The notes below the pieces were generated by a model. That model had not been told where the DNA came from. It worked only from the letters and a program-made list of their open reading frames with translations, and did no database searches. This document shows positions 11,213-22,866 of a stretch of 64,000 nt of DNA, one piece after another. This DNA is from Manihot esculenta. Lineage: Eukaryota; Streptophyta; Magnoliopsida; Malpighiales; Euphorbiaceae. The position numbers and the translations under genes are program-made. Within the stretch, counting starts at the first letter, position 1, and the number at the start of each line of letters is the position of its first letter. The stretch is from positions 26,525,342 to 26,589,341 of the forward strand of contig NC_035172.2 in NCBI RefSeq assembly GCF_001659605.2, read 5' to 3'.

Positions 11213-12901
11213 ATGGCTAACCACAACGAAAACAACGTCATTCCAAATGACCTGAGCTCTGCCCAAAAGGGGCAGCAGTTCTCCTTTTCCAGTCCTACAA
11301 CTCCAAACAACCAAACACCAATCCCTTCCAACCCCTCGCCAAGCTTGGCAAGGAATGCTTCCGCCGCTACCTTGTCCAACCAGGACCTCCAAACCATCGC
11401 CCTCCAACTACAAAACACCGCCCACTGGCTGGGGCAGATAATGCAGCATCGGGGCCATAGCACCCCAGCAAACGTATTTCCAGTGGTAGAAGAGCCCCAG
11501 ACCAATGAACCTTAACCTACTCCCAACCATCCCCAAACAGTTAGCCCCGAAACCGGAGAATGGGGGAGAAGAGCCGGGGAAGAGGAAGAACTGGAGGCCA
11601 GGGTTCATGGAAGGAGGGTGAGAGAGATGATTGAGAATGATGAGGCCAACAGTTATTCTACCGGAGCAACCGGGTGGACGAGAAGTGAAATGGAAGAGGA
11701 GGAGTACCACCTGGAGAAGACACCCAGGCAGGAGGAGGAAAGTGTAGACCAAAAGTTGCAAAAAATGAGAGAGCAACTCTTGGCCGAGTTGGGAACGAGG
11801 GATCAGAACTAGACTCTCCTGCCCACCTCTTCACCCTTCTCGAAGTGGGTGCAGCAGGAGACTGTTCCCAAGAAGTTTATGATGCCGCCTATGGCCGCGT
11901 ACGACGGAGCTGGGAACCCCCGAGAGCACGTCTTGAACTATAAGACCTTCATGGAGCTGCAGACTTTGTCAGATGCCTTGATGTGCAAGGTATTCCCTAC
12001 GATGCTCTCAGGGCCAGCACGAGCGTGGTTAAACAGCCTTGAAGCCGGAAGTATCAGCAGTTTTGGAGATCTGGCCACTCATTTCATCAGCCGGTTTATC
12101 ACTGGGGTACCCGCAGATAGAAAGACGAGCTACCTGGAGACGATCAGGCAAAAGAGAGATGAATCGCTCAGGGAGTACGTCACCCGTTTCAATACGGAGG
12201 CCCTGCAGATTCTCGAGCTCGATGAGGGAAGGGCGGTGGAAGCCATGCAGAAGGGGAAGACCTCTGCCGAGTTCTTTGGCTCATTGAGCAGGAAGCCTCC
12301 AACCTCACTGGCCGAGCTGATGAAGCGGGCTGAAAAATACATAAGGCAAGATGACGCTTTAGTGATAAGCAGGTTCGCCAGAGGAGCGACAGATAAGGAG
12401 AAAGCACCAGAGGAAGGGAGGTCGGAGAAGCACGAGAAAAAGCATGGTAAGAAGCCTAAGCCTTCCAGACAACCCTGGGAGCGAAGGGACCAAAGATCTC
12501 TCCCTCCTCGGGTCTCAGAACAGAGGTCACTCCCCTCGTGGGTTCCAGAGAAACCGACCCCTCTCAATGCCTCTAAAGCCGAAGTGCTGATGGCCATCCA
12601 AGATAAGGAGTTCCTCCAATGGCCCAGGCCGATGAAAACGGAAGCAAACCAACGAGATCCTAATAAATATTATTAGTATCATCGCATGCACGGCCAGGAC
12701 ACCAATAACTGCTTCCAGTTGATTGCTGAGATTGAGAGGCTGATAAAGAGGGGACACCTCACGAACTTTATAAAGAAACCGGAAGAACAGAGGCCTCAGC
12801 CGAACCCAGCAGGGCAGACACCCAGGAGAATGGGAGCAGGGCCAGTGAATGACAGGTCCAGTGGAATCATCAACATGATCGTTGGAGGAACAAAAGGTTG
12901 A
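11213..12901 (+). pseudogene. gag: E4 gag with three in-frame stops
   Basis: One frame runs from MANHNENN at 11213 to a TGA ending at 12901, about 562 codons, broken by stops at 11513-11515 (TAA), 11810-11812 (TAG) and 12674-12676 (TAG). Residues ~1-210 are low-complexity and charged. From about 213 comes the retrotransposon gag core (KKFMMPPMAAYDG, ARAWLNSLEAGSISSF, FISRFITGV, ESLREYVTRFN, PPTSLAELMKRAEKYI). The end holds a Tat-type YHRMHGQDTNNCFQL segment and INMIVGG. The ancestral protein builds the virus-like particle. The protease expected after INMIVGG is missing. At least two stops are one C-to-T change from a glutamine codon. Confidence 0.88.
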
Positions 12902-13096
12902 ACAAGCTGGAGAGGTACTTCCCTTAGAATATTTGTGAAAAGAAATTCTTGTACTATGAAAACATGAAATAACACCATCTTATAATAATGCAATGATTAT
13001 CTCTATTATTGTGAGTATTAACTCTCTCAGGAAAAGAAAAGAACAGATGTCAGAAGACCTCCTTGAGACATAGAGACCTCCTGGAGGTAGAAGACC

Positions 13097-13540
13097 AGGA
13101 TCCCGTAAGATCTCCTGGGGTAAAAACGGCTAGGATCCCGTAAGATCTCCTGGAGCAAAAACAACCAGGATCCCGTAAGATCTCCTGGAGCAAAAACGGC
13201 CAGGAGATCTGGAGCAAAAACGGCCAGGATCCCGTAAGATCTCTTGGAGCAAAAACGGCCAGGATCCCGTAAGATCTCCTGGAGCAAAAACAACCAGGAT
13301 CCCGTAAGATCTCCTGGAGCAAAAACGGCCAGGATCCCGTAAGATCTCTTGGAGCAAAAACGGCCAGGATCCCGTAAGATCTCCTGGAGCAAAAACAGCC
13401 AGGATCTCGTCAGATCTCCTGGAGCAAAAACGGCCAGGAGATCTAGAGCAAAAACGGCCAGGATCTCGTAAGATCTCTTGGAGCAAAAACGGCCGGCGGG
13501 ATCTCCAAGATCTCCCCGGAGCAAAAATGGCCAGGATCCC
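13097..13540. repeat. 35-bp minisatellite in E4
   Basis: About eleven 35-bp units of the form AGGATCCCGTAAGATCTCCT + GGAGCAAAAACGGCC, with two 24-bp short units (AGGAGATCTGGAGCAAAAACGGCC) inserted after the third and ninth units, and a divergent last unit. Variants alternate between AACAACC and AACGGCC endings, implying duplication of blocks of several units. Tandem repeats are a known feature of Tat-lineage non-coding regions. Confidence 0.93.
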
Positions 13541-14568
13541 TGAAACACAGCCCGTATAAGGCTCGAAATTAAGTATTGACTTCATAGTGAGAGAGGACGA
13601 AATTCTGAACTCCTGAGCCCGTCACACAGATAGTGCAAAAGCCTAAGCAAAGAATAAAAATCCGAGCTCCTTAATCCGCTGAATGGACGGACTCACGACA
13701 AAAGCAAGAGACCCTGCCCACAGCTCGGATTAACTCACAGAAAACAAACACTTAGCAAAAATAACCTTGAAAAAAAAAAAGAAAAGAAAAAAGAGACTGA
13801 ACTCCCCGTCCTAGTGGAGCATACAGCCCAAACCGCACCTACTAGCAAACGGTCACTTCAAGAGGGACCAGATGTCCGAGCTCATAACTAGAAAGAGAGG
13901 TAAAATGGTCTAAGATGGAGCCGCGCGGTTACAAATAAAGTCTAGGAATTTACCCCCTCACCACTCATGTAATAAATGCTGAGGAAGTAAAGGGGCAACC
14001 CGAAGAGGAATCCAATGGTGTGAGCAGATGAGACCCTGGCTTCAGTCCTTATCAAGTCAGAACTAAAAGCAAAAAGGCCAGCCCTGCTCATCACCTTTAA
14101 AGGTACATGATCATACTTATTGTTATTAAACAAAGACTGTATGCCCGAGCTCATAGTAAAGAAGTAATAAGAGATAAATAGGGATGTCTTTACAAGAATC
14201 ATAAAAACTCGTAGGTCGAGAGTTCAGCCCACTGTTAAAAATAGAGCTCGCGAGTACGGCTAGTCCAGCTCAGAAACGGGTACGGCTAGTCCAGCTCGGA
14301 AAGTGCATACGGGTAAGAATGTCTTAGTGAAATAGATAAATTTATAAGTCAAAAGTTCAGTCAATTGATAGAATTTCAATTCTGGCGGGCTTGAAGGCAA
14401 AAAGGAAAGACAGTACAGTGGGTTCCTTAGAAAATTTACGAAGCACATAGTTTAAGTGTTTCATTTTGATAAGTAGAGGTAAGAACTGCTCAAACATAAA
14501 TGAAAAGCAAAAAAGAATTCAAATAAACAAAAATAAAATTTCATTAAAGGAGAAGGGAAATTCACAAT
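13541..14568 (+). other. E4 internal non-coding region with a polypurine-like module
   Basis: No supported gene. At 13922-13998 lies CGCGCGGTTAC ... TTTACCCCCTCA ... GAGGAAGTAAAGGGGCAAC, similar to the sequence just before the 3' LTR at 17876-17950. A short direct repeat TACGGCTAGTCCAGCTC(A/G)GAAA occurs at about 14255-14302. The remainder is purine-rich and would be the 3' flank of the antisense gene. Confidence 0.65.
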
Positions 14569-17500
14569 CTAATCATCTAAGATTATTGGAGGAAAGATTG
14601 TCCTCAAAGGACTAACATTTCTAGGTATCTCACTATCTACATTGCTATTCTCTACACTAGCATCTGCATTATTGCTTGAGGGAGGTCTGACATCCTCTTG
14701 CTCAGACCTCCCATCACCCGTATAAGGTACAATCTCCAGCCCCGGAGGCCCGATATCTTCGGCAGCCCTTGCATCCCCTTCTCCTAGCTCAGTGTCCTTA
14801 TCAGAGGGCCCAGCTGAAGTGTGAGAAGTTTCTTTAGGCAAGGGCAGGTCATTCTCTCCGTAGAGAACGTCTTCGCCATCAGAGTCCACCTCAGTAGCTC
14901 GAAGCTTCGCTAACAGAGTGGAAGGAGCCTGTCTGGCCTCCCTCAAACCTCGGTTGAAGCCGGAGACGAACATGCAGAAGCCTTTATTCCATATGGCCAT
15001 TTTCATCTCATTAGAAGCTTTATATTCCGCAAGTCGCCTCTCGCAGGCCTCAGCTACCTCGGCTTTTAGCTCCAAAGAATTCTTGTAATCCTGGAGATAA
15101 GCTTCACCGGCCTACTGGATCTCCTTCTTCAGCTCGGGGGACTCCTTATACTCCCTTAGACGCTTCTCGACCTCCAGCTGGACCCTATCCTCAGCCAATT
15201 TGACCTCTTCGAGCAGGGCTGAGCACCTCGTCTCCAGGGATTTGACTTTTTGGCAGAGTTGCTGATTCTGAAGTTTGGACTCCTCTACTGCCAAAGTCAA
15301 GCCTTTAACACTATCAGCTTGCTTGCTCAGCTCCTGCTTCAGGACCATAACCCGAGCTACGGCTTCACTCTTTTGAGCCAGCACAACATCAAATTTTACC
15401 TTCAGCTGCTCATGTTGGCGCTGGACCTCCTCCTTCTGACTCACGGCCTCGTCCCTCTCATGCAGAGCATCCACTGTGCAGGACAGCTGCTTCAGAACTT
15501 CCTCACAATGAACCTCCGCTGCAGCTGCCCTCTCGTCAGATTCCTTGAGAACCTTCCGGGCGTAAGACAACTCCGCTTCCAGGGACTGGGCATGCTTTTG
15601 CGCCTCAGCTGTCTCCCCCTCAGCCTTATTACGGGTCTCCAAGGCCGTGTGCAAATCAAACTGAAGGGACCTGTAGTCATCCTGGATAGCGGCGAGATTG
15701 CCCCGAGCATCGCTGGTCGCAGATAAGTTCTCCTCAAGGCGCGCCTCTTCTATACGGCGGTCCACAGATTCCCTGAGAGCGCGATCCCGGGCATCCATCT
15801 CCATGAATATGCCTGTGACCTAGTAGAAGGGAAGACGAATAAAACCAAAAGGTGAGGAAAGGCAGAAACAAATTAGAAACAGAAAAGGAACAAGCGTGAC
15901 TCACCATCAGGAGCAGCTCCCTAGCAGTATTCCCGAGGTCCTCTCTGGACCGAGCTCGGAAGGCCACCTGCTCTTGAGTAGAGCTAGCCAGGAGGCCAGA
16001 AAGAGCCAGCAGGCGAGGATCCGAAGCTGCCGTGATCCCACCAAAAATCCGTTCTCGAATAATCTCAGCGACCACGATTGCCGGGGACTGGTGGGTGATG
16101 TCCTCCGCATTCAAGATGTCATTGTTAGAAGCAGACAGCAGGGGCACCACCGAGTCCTTCTTCTTCTCGAGTGGGGGCAAAGCAGGGTCCGGGCGTCTGG
16201 GAGCTCGAAACTTCTTAGGAGCGGGGGCAGGAGCATCAAAGTGGAGAGGACGCTTGCTCGCCATCCTCCCAGAAACCTCTTCAGGGACACCTGAGGACTC
16301 CTTTTGGGGAAGACCATCCTCAGCCGTCTTAGTCTCGGCAGCCTTCGCGAGGGTATCCCTAATAACTAGAGCATCCTCACCAGCGGCCTCCCCTACATCC
16401 TCATCCACAAGGATGACCCTCACTTCGCCTCTAGGAGCCATCTCTTCAGTTACGGGGGTCTCAATTCTCCCCTAAGGGGCCTCCCCGGAAGGCAAAGTTA
16501 AGTCCACTCTCTCAAGCTCGGCGCCCGCGGATGACCTGGCGGCATCCGTTGGAGGCAAGGTTGAGTCCGCTCTCACCAGCTCGGCGCCCACGGATGACAT
16601 AGTGGTGTCTTTTGGAGCTTTCTTCGCTCCTTCAGCGGAAGTTCGTTGGGATCGGGAAGCTCGAGGGGGATGATTAGCCAAGCTCGACCTGCTGCTGGGG
16701 GACTTGGCAGACCTGGCTCCCCGCGTACTCGGTTTGGGAGCTCGGGAGGAGGGTGGAGCAAGAGGCTTACTAACCGTCCTGGTAGAAATAGTCCTAGCCA
16801 CCTCCTGGGTAGCCTCTTTCACCGATTGCCCAACCCGGAGAGTGTCCAGAGCCGCATTCATGCTTTCGCGAAACAATATAAGGTTCTTCGGGGGCTTGAT
16901 CTGGTCCATCTTCACGTTGGAAGCTGTAAAAGTCCAAAGTCAATACAAAGTAAGATAACCCGCCACGCATATCACAAAGGCAGAAAGACACAGCTAAGTA
17001 TAGTAAAGTACTCGCGTCTCTAATATCACGAAGATTAGACACAAACATACATTTCTCGACGTCATACTTCCTTTCAACATAAGTCAGTCGAAGAAACCCG
17101 ACCTGCTCGGTAAGGCTGAGCTGGGGCAGGTCATTGCAGTTCAGTGAAACATCCTCCCAGGAGAGTTCTAGGTCCCAGATGAGCCCAGACTCCTTCTTGA
17201 GCTCCACTACTGCAAAGCCCTCCATCCAGCCCTTTATTGAGTCTTTATGATCCGAAAAGATTGAAAGTCCCCCCTGAGGGGAAAAATAATAAAAACCCTG
17301 GATTGCTCTGACTAATCGGAAGAAAGAAACAAACAAATGCACCGTGGGTGTGAACCCCCATCTCAGACATACAGATTCAAAGGAGGACATGAACATAATG
17401 GAATTGGGAACTAGCATCCGAGGGTTTATCCTGAAGTACCGGAAGACCTTGGTAAAGAAAGGAGAAAAGGAGAAGGTTAAGCCAAACTCCCTTTATTTAG

Positions 17501-17705
17501 CGAAAAAGACCAGGCTAAGATCCTTTTGGGGATCGATTAGGTCGGAGGGAGGAGGATTAGGAAGAACGATCCTCTCGTTCGGGTGGGGGGCCCGAATACG
17601 AAAGAGAAGGGTATCTAAATATGCCCTAGAGAAGAAACTTTTTAGGGCAGACGGAGTGACATTAGACTCTACTCTAAGAATGTCGGGAAGTTTTGGGCTA
17701 TCCAT
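14569..17705 (-). pseudogene. E4 antisense gene: three exons, gypsy-type transposon domain plus long coiled coil
   Basis: Read on the - strand, I infer exon 1 17705-17012, intron 17011-16924 (GT...AG, 88 bp), exon 2 16923-15905, intron 15904-15820 (GT...AG, 85 bp) and exon 3 15819-14569. The joined length is 2964 nt, divisible by three, and all three exons stay in one frame. Exon 1 (residues 1-231) resembles the plant 'putative gypsy type transposon' domain (PF04195-like: FTPTVHLFVSFFRLV ... GFYYFSPQGGL). Exon 2 is Pro/Ser/Arg-rich and basic, then has AIVVAEIIRERIFGGI. Exon 3 begins with a long coiled coil (about 575-840) and ends acidic. In-frame stops at codons ~71 (17493-17495), ~382 (16472-16474) and ~807 (15112-15114) disable this copy. 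Function is unknown; antisense genes of this kind are known in Tat elements. Start chosen as MDSPKLPD. Confidence 0.8.
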
Positions 17706-17935
17706 GGAAGGACAAAGAGAAGAGCGTACCTTGAAAGTGGCTGGGGCAAAATGACGATGTAGACAAATCACGCAAAAAATAGAAGAGAGCAAAGATTTCG
17801 AGAAGACAGAAAGAATTTGAAATTTGAAACAGTGATGAGACGAGGAGATGTTCTGAATAGACTTGTACTTTAGGCTGCGCGGTCATTATTACTCTTGGTA
17901 TTTACCCCCTCATCAGCCAGACAATAACTGACGAG

Positions 17936-17950
17936 AAGGTAAAGGGGCAA
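17936..17950 (+). other. E4 polypurine tract
   Basis: AAGGTAAGGGGCAAT lies directly before the 3' LTR start TGATGACC. A second copy of this module lies at about 13980-13998. Confidence 0.75.
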
Positions 17951-18456
17951 TTGATGACCGCTGGATTTCTCCACCCCGGTCTGGGGCCAAGCCCATGATA
18001 TCAGCCCATTACTTAGAGGCCCTCAAGTCTCCCTTATGATCCAGGCTCAGCGCGCCAGCCCGCTCAGCCTTGAGCCCGAGCTCTATTCCGACTCCACCAT
18101 CAGGCCGGCCCAGCCTTTATGGCCCGGCGATCAGATCCTCTCTAGGCCCAGCTCTAATCCCATCTTTCAACCTAGCCTAGAGGAAGGAAGGCGACCAGCC
18201 CACTCGCCTGGTGGGCCCATCTGCACGCGCGTTTGAGAGAATCGGAGGCCGTTGCGCATGGAACAGAGATCTGATTTCCTTGTACGTCCATATCAGCGTG
18301 GCAGGAACAGGTGGCCTAATGATAGACAATTTGTTATACGTCACTAGCGGACAAAAGGAAACAGATAAATGGGAGAAATACTCTCCTCTCGGTCCAAGCT
18401 TTTTCCGTTTTACAGAACCCATTGTAAAACTCTATTTTCTGAATTTCAAATCATCA
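17951..18456 (+). repeat. E4 3' LTR (506 bp)
   Basis: Starts TGATGACCGCTGG and ends AAATCATCA. It differs from the 5' LTR by scattered C/T and A/G changes and short indels (for example GCGCATGGAACA near 18255 versus a shorter form near 10937). Confidence 0.92.
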
Positions 18457-21322
18457 AAATTCATTATATTTTAAATAGGAACCATTATTATTATTATAGA
18501 ATTGTCTTAAGAGTATTGGAAAAAAAATTAAATACTTATTGTAATTTATATTTATATTTAACACATTAAATTTTGGATGGTTAAATTAAATTTTTTTAAT
18601 TTGCCATAATTATAGGAGGATTAAAATGAATTTGTATAGGTTAATGGTAAATTATAATATAGTTTTGAAGTTTTATATTTTAATAAAATATATAATATTT
18701 AATTTAAATTTTATATTAAAATTAAATTTATTTTATATTTATTATAAATAAATTTCTATTATAAAAAAATTACATATAAATAATATATATTAAAATATTT
18801 TAATAAATATTTATACTCAATATTAGAAATTATGTATATATTTTTTATATTTGAAAAACTTTATTTTGTATTAATAATATTTTAAATAAAACAAACTATT
18901 GTATGTTTTAAATTATAAAATTTTGTTTCTTTTTTATATTCTAAATTATTATTAATATCTATGATATGATATAAAAATAAAAATAAAGGGTGAATAATGA
19001 GATTAATAAAAAATAATATTATTATAATAAAAATATATTTTTAAAAATTATTTTATTATTCAAATAGAACTATAGAGATTTAATTTATATATATTTAATT
19101 TAGTCATTTTATCTATAATTGTACTAAATTAAAAAGATTTAATTTTATCATAAATATTTAAAATTTTTATTCAATACTCTTTACGTTAAATATTAGTTTT
19201 GTAGAGAAAAGGTACTTAACTTATATAATAATTATAATCCCTGTAAAAGTTGTTGATGAAAATAATGATAAATAAGTAAATGATATATTATTTAAAATCA
19301 TATTGATGGATTTCACATTAAATTTAAATTAATGACATTTTATTAAACGAGTGTATATACACTTATATTTATATACATAAAAAAAATTGAAACTATTTCT
19401 TTCATTCCTTGAACAAAGAAACAAAAAAGGATAATGGTTGGTCTTGGGGACTTCCAAATAGTATATATAGAAAATTCTTCACTACATCAATATATATAAG
19501 TATCTAATTGATAAAAAAAAGTTCTCCACATATATTTTTTTTTAATTTACAATGATTTTAAATAAAATTAGAGTTATATATATATATATGAGTAAAGTTT
19601 GCTCCAGCATATATAGATTTTTGCAGCCAGTTTCTCATAGAGAAGAAAACTCGGTCTTTAAGTTTAAGAAAACCATTTTTCTTGCAATTAAAAGTATATT
19701 CATTAAAATGCAAGGTTACAGATAAACATAAATCCACAGATAATAAACATCTAAATAAAGAAAAAAAAAGCCTCTAAGACTTAAAATAATAAAATAGATA
19801 AATAAACCCACAACTTGACCCAGAAAATAATACACTGAAATGAAACATCCTTGAACATCGCCATCCACAGTCACAAAAAGGTTACTAGCACTTGAGACAT
19901 AGAAAAATTGCTCCAAATCAAAAGTCGTCTGTAGAGAGTCCGCAAATGTGCACTCTTCAGTGTCTCCTTCTGCCTTTTGAAACTCATCTCTACAGCCAAA
20001 CCACCTCCTTCTCTCGCAAGGATACATACACAGGAAGAGCATATCTGAGAATAACCTCCAATTTGCATAAAATAAAGAAGAAAATACATAAAGAAAACTG
20101 TAATTCCGAGACAAACACCTCATTGAAGAGCACAGTTATCAAAAAACACACCTAAAAAGAAAACTGTTTACATTTAATCCGATGATGGAAAAGATAAATG
20201 CACGAGCAGACTAGAAAGAGAAATCTCCCCTTACCCAAAAGGGCAGAAGAAAGCTAATGACAGCATCTAATCGAGGGTTTGTAATCCATAAAAATACTGA
20301 AGAAATTAAAAGAGTATTCCCTCTCTTTCCCAAAAAGATAGAGAAACTCACTTTGATTTTTAGTCCTTCGCCCATTAATTCTATTAAATCAATAAAATTT
20401 ACCGTGCAACCTTTCACTCCTCTCTCTATGAAAAAAACCACAATGAAATTAGCCAAAACTGAGAGGTCTATCATGCTTAAATTTACAACTTTGCGCATGC
20501 AAAATTTTCATTATAGGAGGGCTCAAGTTTATTTTTCCCAATTTTCTTTTTCTAGTAAATGATTGCAAAATCTAGCTATTTGAGTATGAATGCTTCTGAT
20601 CTAATATAGCTTGAAGGAGCACTAGACTTGTGGCTGTGTTCGTTTTACCCTGTAGATAGTTATGAGTAGCTCTAAAGTTTGGTTAATGAAAAAATTGTGA
20701 CGCTACAACAATCTCTTAAGTAGCAACTGATTTTAAATTTGTTTGTAATTTTTAAATAAAAAAATAATATTATATTTATTAACAGATTTTAAAATTTATT
20801 TATAACGTGTTGGTAAATTGAGAGATAAAAAATTGATCATGAAATTATAAATAGATTTTAAATCCATTAATATCTGTGAATACAATTTAGTACCGATTAA
20901 TCATCAATGGACTAAAATTCATTTACAAATTTAAAACGGAAATTTCAATATTTTCTATTTTAAAGACCTTTATTTTTCTGATTATTTATTGAGTATAAAA
21001 TTTGCTAATAAGTTACGAGTTAAAAAAAGGTTGATCCTAGTGTCTATTTTATTTTATTAGTGTTGGAATGGATAATTGCTATCAGGATACTGAATTTGTA
21101 GGATGTTGATTACTCGTTGGTCCTTATTTTAAAATTATTCGATTAAAATATTTTTATATTTTATAAAATTAAAGTATTTTGTCTTTTTATGAAGATAAAA
21201 ATAATCCATTTATTTTAATTTTAATTAGAAAACTAAATAATATGTATATCTATAATGACAAGAATTAAATATAATATATAATTAAAATTATAAAGATTGA
21301 ATAAATATTCAAAATGGCAGTT
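18457..21322. other. AT-rich spacer without recognisable genes
   Basis: Very AT-rich to about 19600. Then 19640-20580 is more balanced, with overlapping open frames on both strands (up to 135 codons on -, 101 on +) that I cannot match to any family. A (TA)n run lies near 19576-19590. It could be a decayed transcribed unit or old transposon; nothing firmer can be said. Confidence 0.55.
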
Positions 21323-22602
21323 TGATAATATGCATAATTATATAGTTTTAATATTTTAAAATATTTAGATATTGAGTTTGATTTCGTTTAACACAGATTG
21401 ATTCGTTTAAATTTTATTATCTTGGTAGGATTAGCGAATAATAAGAGAAAAATCCAATTTGGATGCTATATCCTGAGATTAAACATGATTACAACCAAAT
21501 TCATCGAAGGGTAAGGAACAGAGTCATACTTAAACTCTAATTTTCAGACCAAATGTGTTATGGACTACGTTATGGGCATAACATACTTGATGAACATAAT
21601 CCACTTTCAAATCCGAGAAATAAATAGATAACTCTCATCTGCCAATATGTACTCGACTTTGATTTTAACTACTTATATTTAGGTTAAATTAGGACTCTTA
21701 GTACTATAAAAAGAGGTTAAATTAGGGCTCTTAGCACTATAAAAAGAGGACATTCTGATGTATCTGACATCTCATCTCATCTTTCATATCCCATTCTTAG
21801 CATGAATATGTGTGATTAAATTTCTTCTTTTCAGTTAAAGGATAATTAAAGTTTCAGTTCAATTGGTTATGAAATTTATATGATTCTACTATTTCTTCAA
21901 TTATTTTTTATATTTATATTATTCCTCTACTTATTGCTTACTATTATTCTATTGGTTGTTGCATTAAGCCGCCATTGCTTAATTGATAGAATGATATATT
22001 GCTATTCAGATTAATTGAATCTGTAACTGTTTAGTTAAACTGAAATTAGTAGTAAATTAAGTTGGGTAGGGCCTTCCTAAGGAATAATATAATTTAACTT
22101 AAATAAATTGAGCGTCTCACGTTTGTAAGTTAGAACTAGGCTATTTTAATTCTTAATGAAATAATTGGATTAAATTCTAAGAGCATCTCCTGCGGTTGTC
22201 TAAGAGTTGGAGCTAATTAACAAGTGTGTCTTAACTAGTTTAAAATCTAAGAAACGATTGGATACCTGAAGTGTCTTCGATATCTATAACTGGTTTATCA
22301 ATAATTAAATTGATATTATTTTATATCTAGATCAACCAACAAAGACTGAAACTAAAATTATTCATTTAATTGAATGTTTCTCATCTTGATTCTTCCTCTT
22401 AAATTTAATTACTCTTTCTTTGAATTGATTTTATTTATTTTTTTACATTTAAAACCTCCCTCCATTTTATTTTATTTTTATTTTTTGTTCATTCAATAGA
22501 ATTAATTTACTTACCAGTCTCTGTGGGATTGACCCTACTTACCATTATCACAAATTTTATTTTAAAGTAGAAAATTATTTTTGGTGGTTTTGATACCCAT
22601 CA
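21323..22602 (+). repeat. E1 5' LTR (1280 bp) with a duplicated TATA region
   Basis: Starts TGATAATATGCA and ends GATACCCATCA, six bases before the PBS. The start is supported by the homologous fragment at 3646-4032, whose similarity ends exactly there. A 33-bp unit containing TATAAAAAG is duplicated back to back (21682-21714 and 21715-21747), giving two TATA boxes. The U5 end carries the CTCTGTGGGATTGACCC text also seen in related LTRs. Confidence 0.82.
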
Positions 22603-22607
22603 AATTT

Positions 22608-22625
22608 TGGCGTCGTTGCCGGGGA
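22608..22625 (+). other. E1 primer binding site (tRNA-Asp type)
   Basis: TGGCGTCGTTGCCGGGGA, one mismatch to the complement of the plant tRNA-Asp 3' end. Confidence 0.85.
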
Positions 22626-22658
22626 CTGGTTCTAAATTATTTTATTAATTCTTTTTGA

Positions 22659-22866
22659 ATGACACGTTCTAATCTTGCAGGCAAACTCGAGTTCAATCTA
22701 GAAATTGAGAAAACCGCGAGAAAACTGAGAAAAAAAAGGCCAAACAGCGGAATAAAGATCTCTCATCGTCCAATAATCAGGTGCAACTCGCTATTGAGGA
22801 ACAAGTCGCTATTGAAGCATAGGTTGCTGCTATTGAAGAGGAGATTGCGGTTTAAGAATAGGTTGT
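22659..22866 (+). pseudogene. gag: E1 gag, piece 1 (N-terminus)
   Basis: Starts at ATG 22659 (MTRSNLAGKLEFNLEIEKTA). A change in a run of A near 22730 shifts the frame. In the second frame the text becomes QLAIEEQVAIEA and AAIEEEIAV, a Val/Ile/Glu repeat with stops. It breaks at 22862-22866 (GTTGT), where E2 inserted; the same repeat resumes after 46401 as VVIDEQVVDTEE. Confidence 0.8.

Larger units (their letters stand above)
10636..18456 (+). mobile_element. E4: non-autonomous Tat-lineage LTR retrotransposon
   Basis: A complete 7.8-kb insertion: 5' LTR, PBS, gag, minisatellite, antisense three-exon gene, polypurine tract and 3' LTR. Flanking 5-mers are AGATT (10631-10635) and AAATT (18457-18461), a TSD with one mismatch. 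Protease, reverse transcriptase, RNase H and integrase are absent: after gag ends at 12901 only the repeat and non-coding sequence occur before the antisense gene. Gag type and an antisense gene near the 3' end are known hallmarks of the Tat lineage. Mobility would need proteins supplied by a complete relative. Confidence 0.88.

Noticed and set aside
13097..13540. CRISPR-like repeat array
   Set aside because: Units are contiguous with no unique spacers, in a plant retrotransposon.
13027..13585. Long - strand open frames through the E4 minisatellite
   Set aside because: The 35-bp unit happens to lack stops in these frames and cycles through all frames; low-complexity translation, no start context.
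19716..20562. Open frames on both strands in the spacer, up to 135 codons
   Set aside because: No recognisable domain, overlapping on opposite strands, no supporting neighbour; reported only as unexplained spacer.
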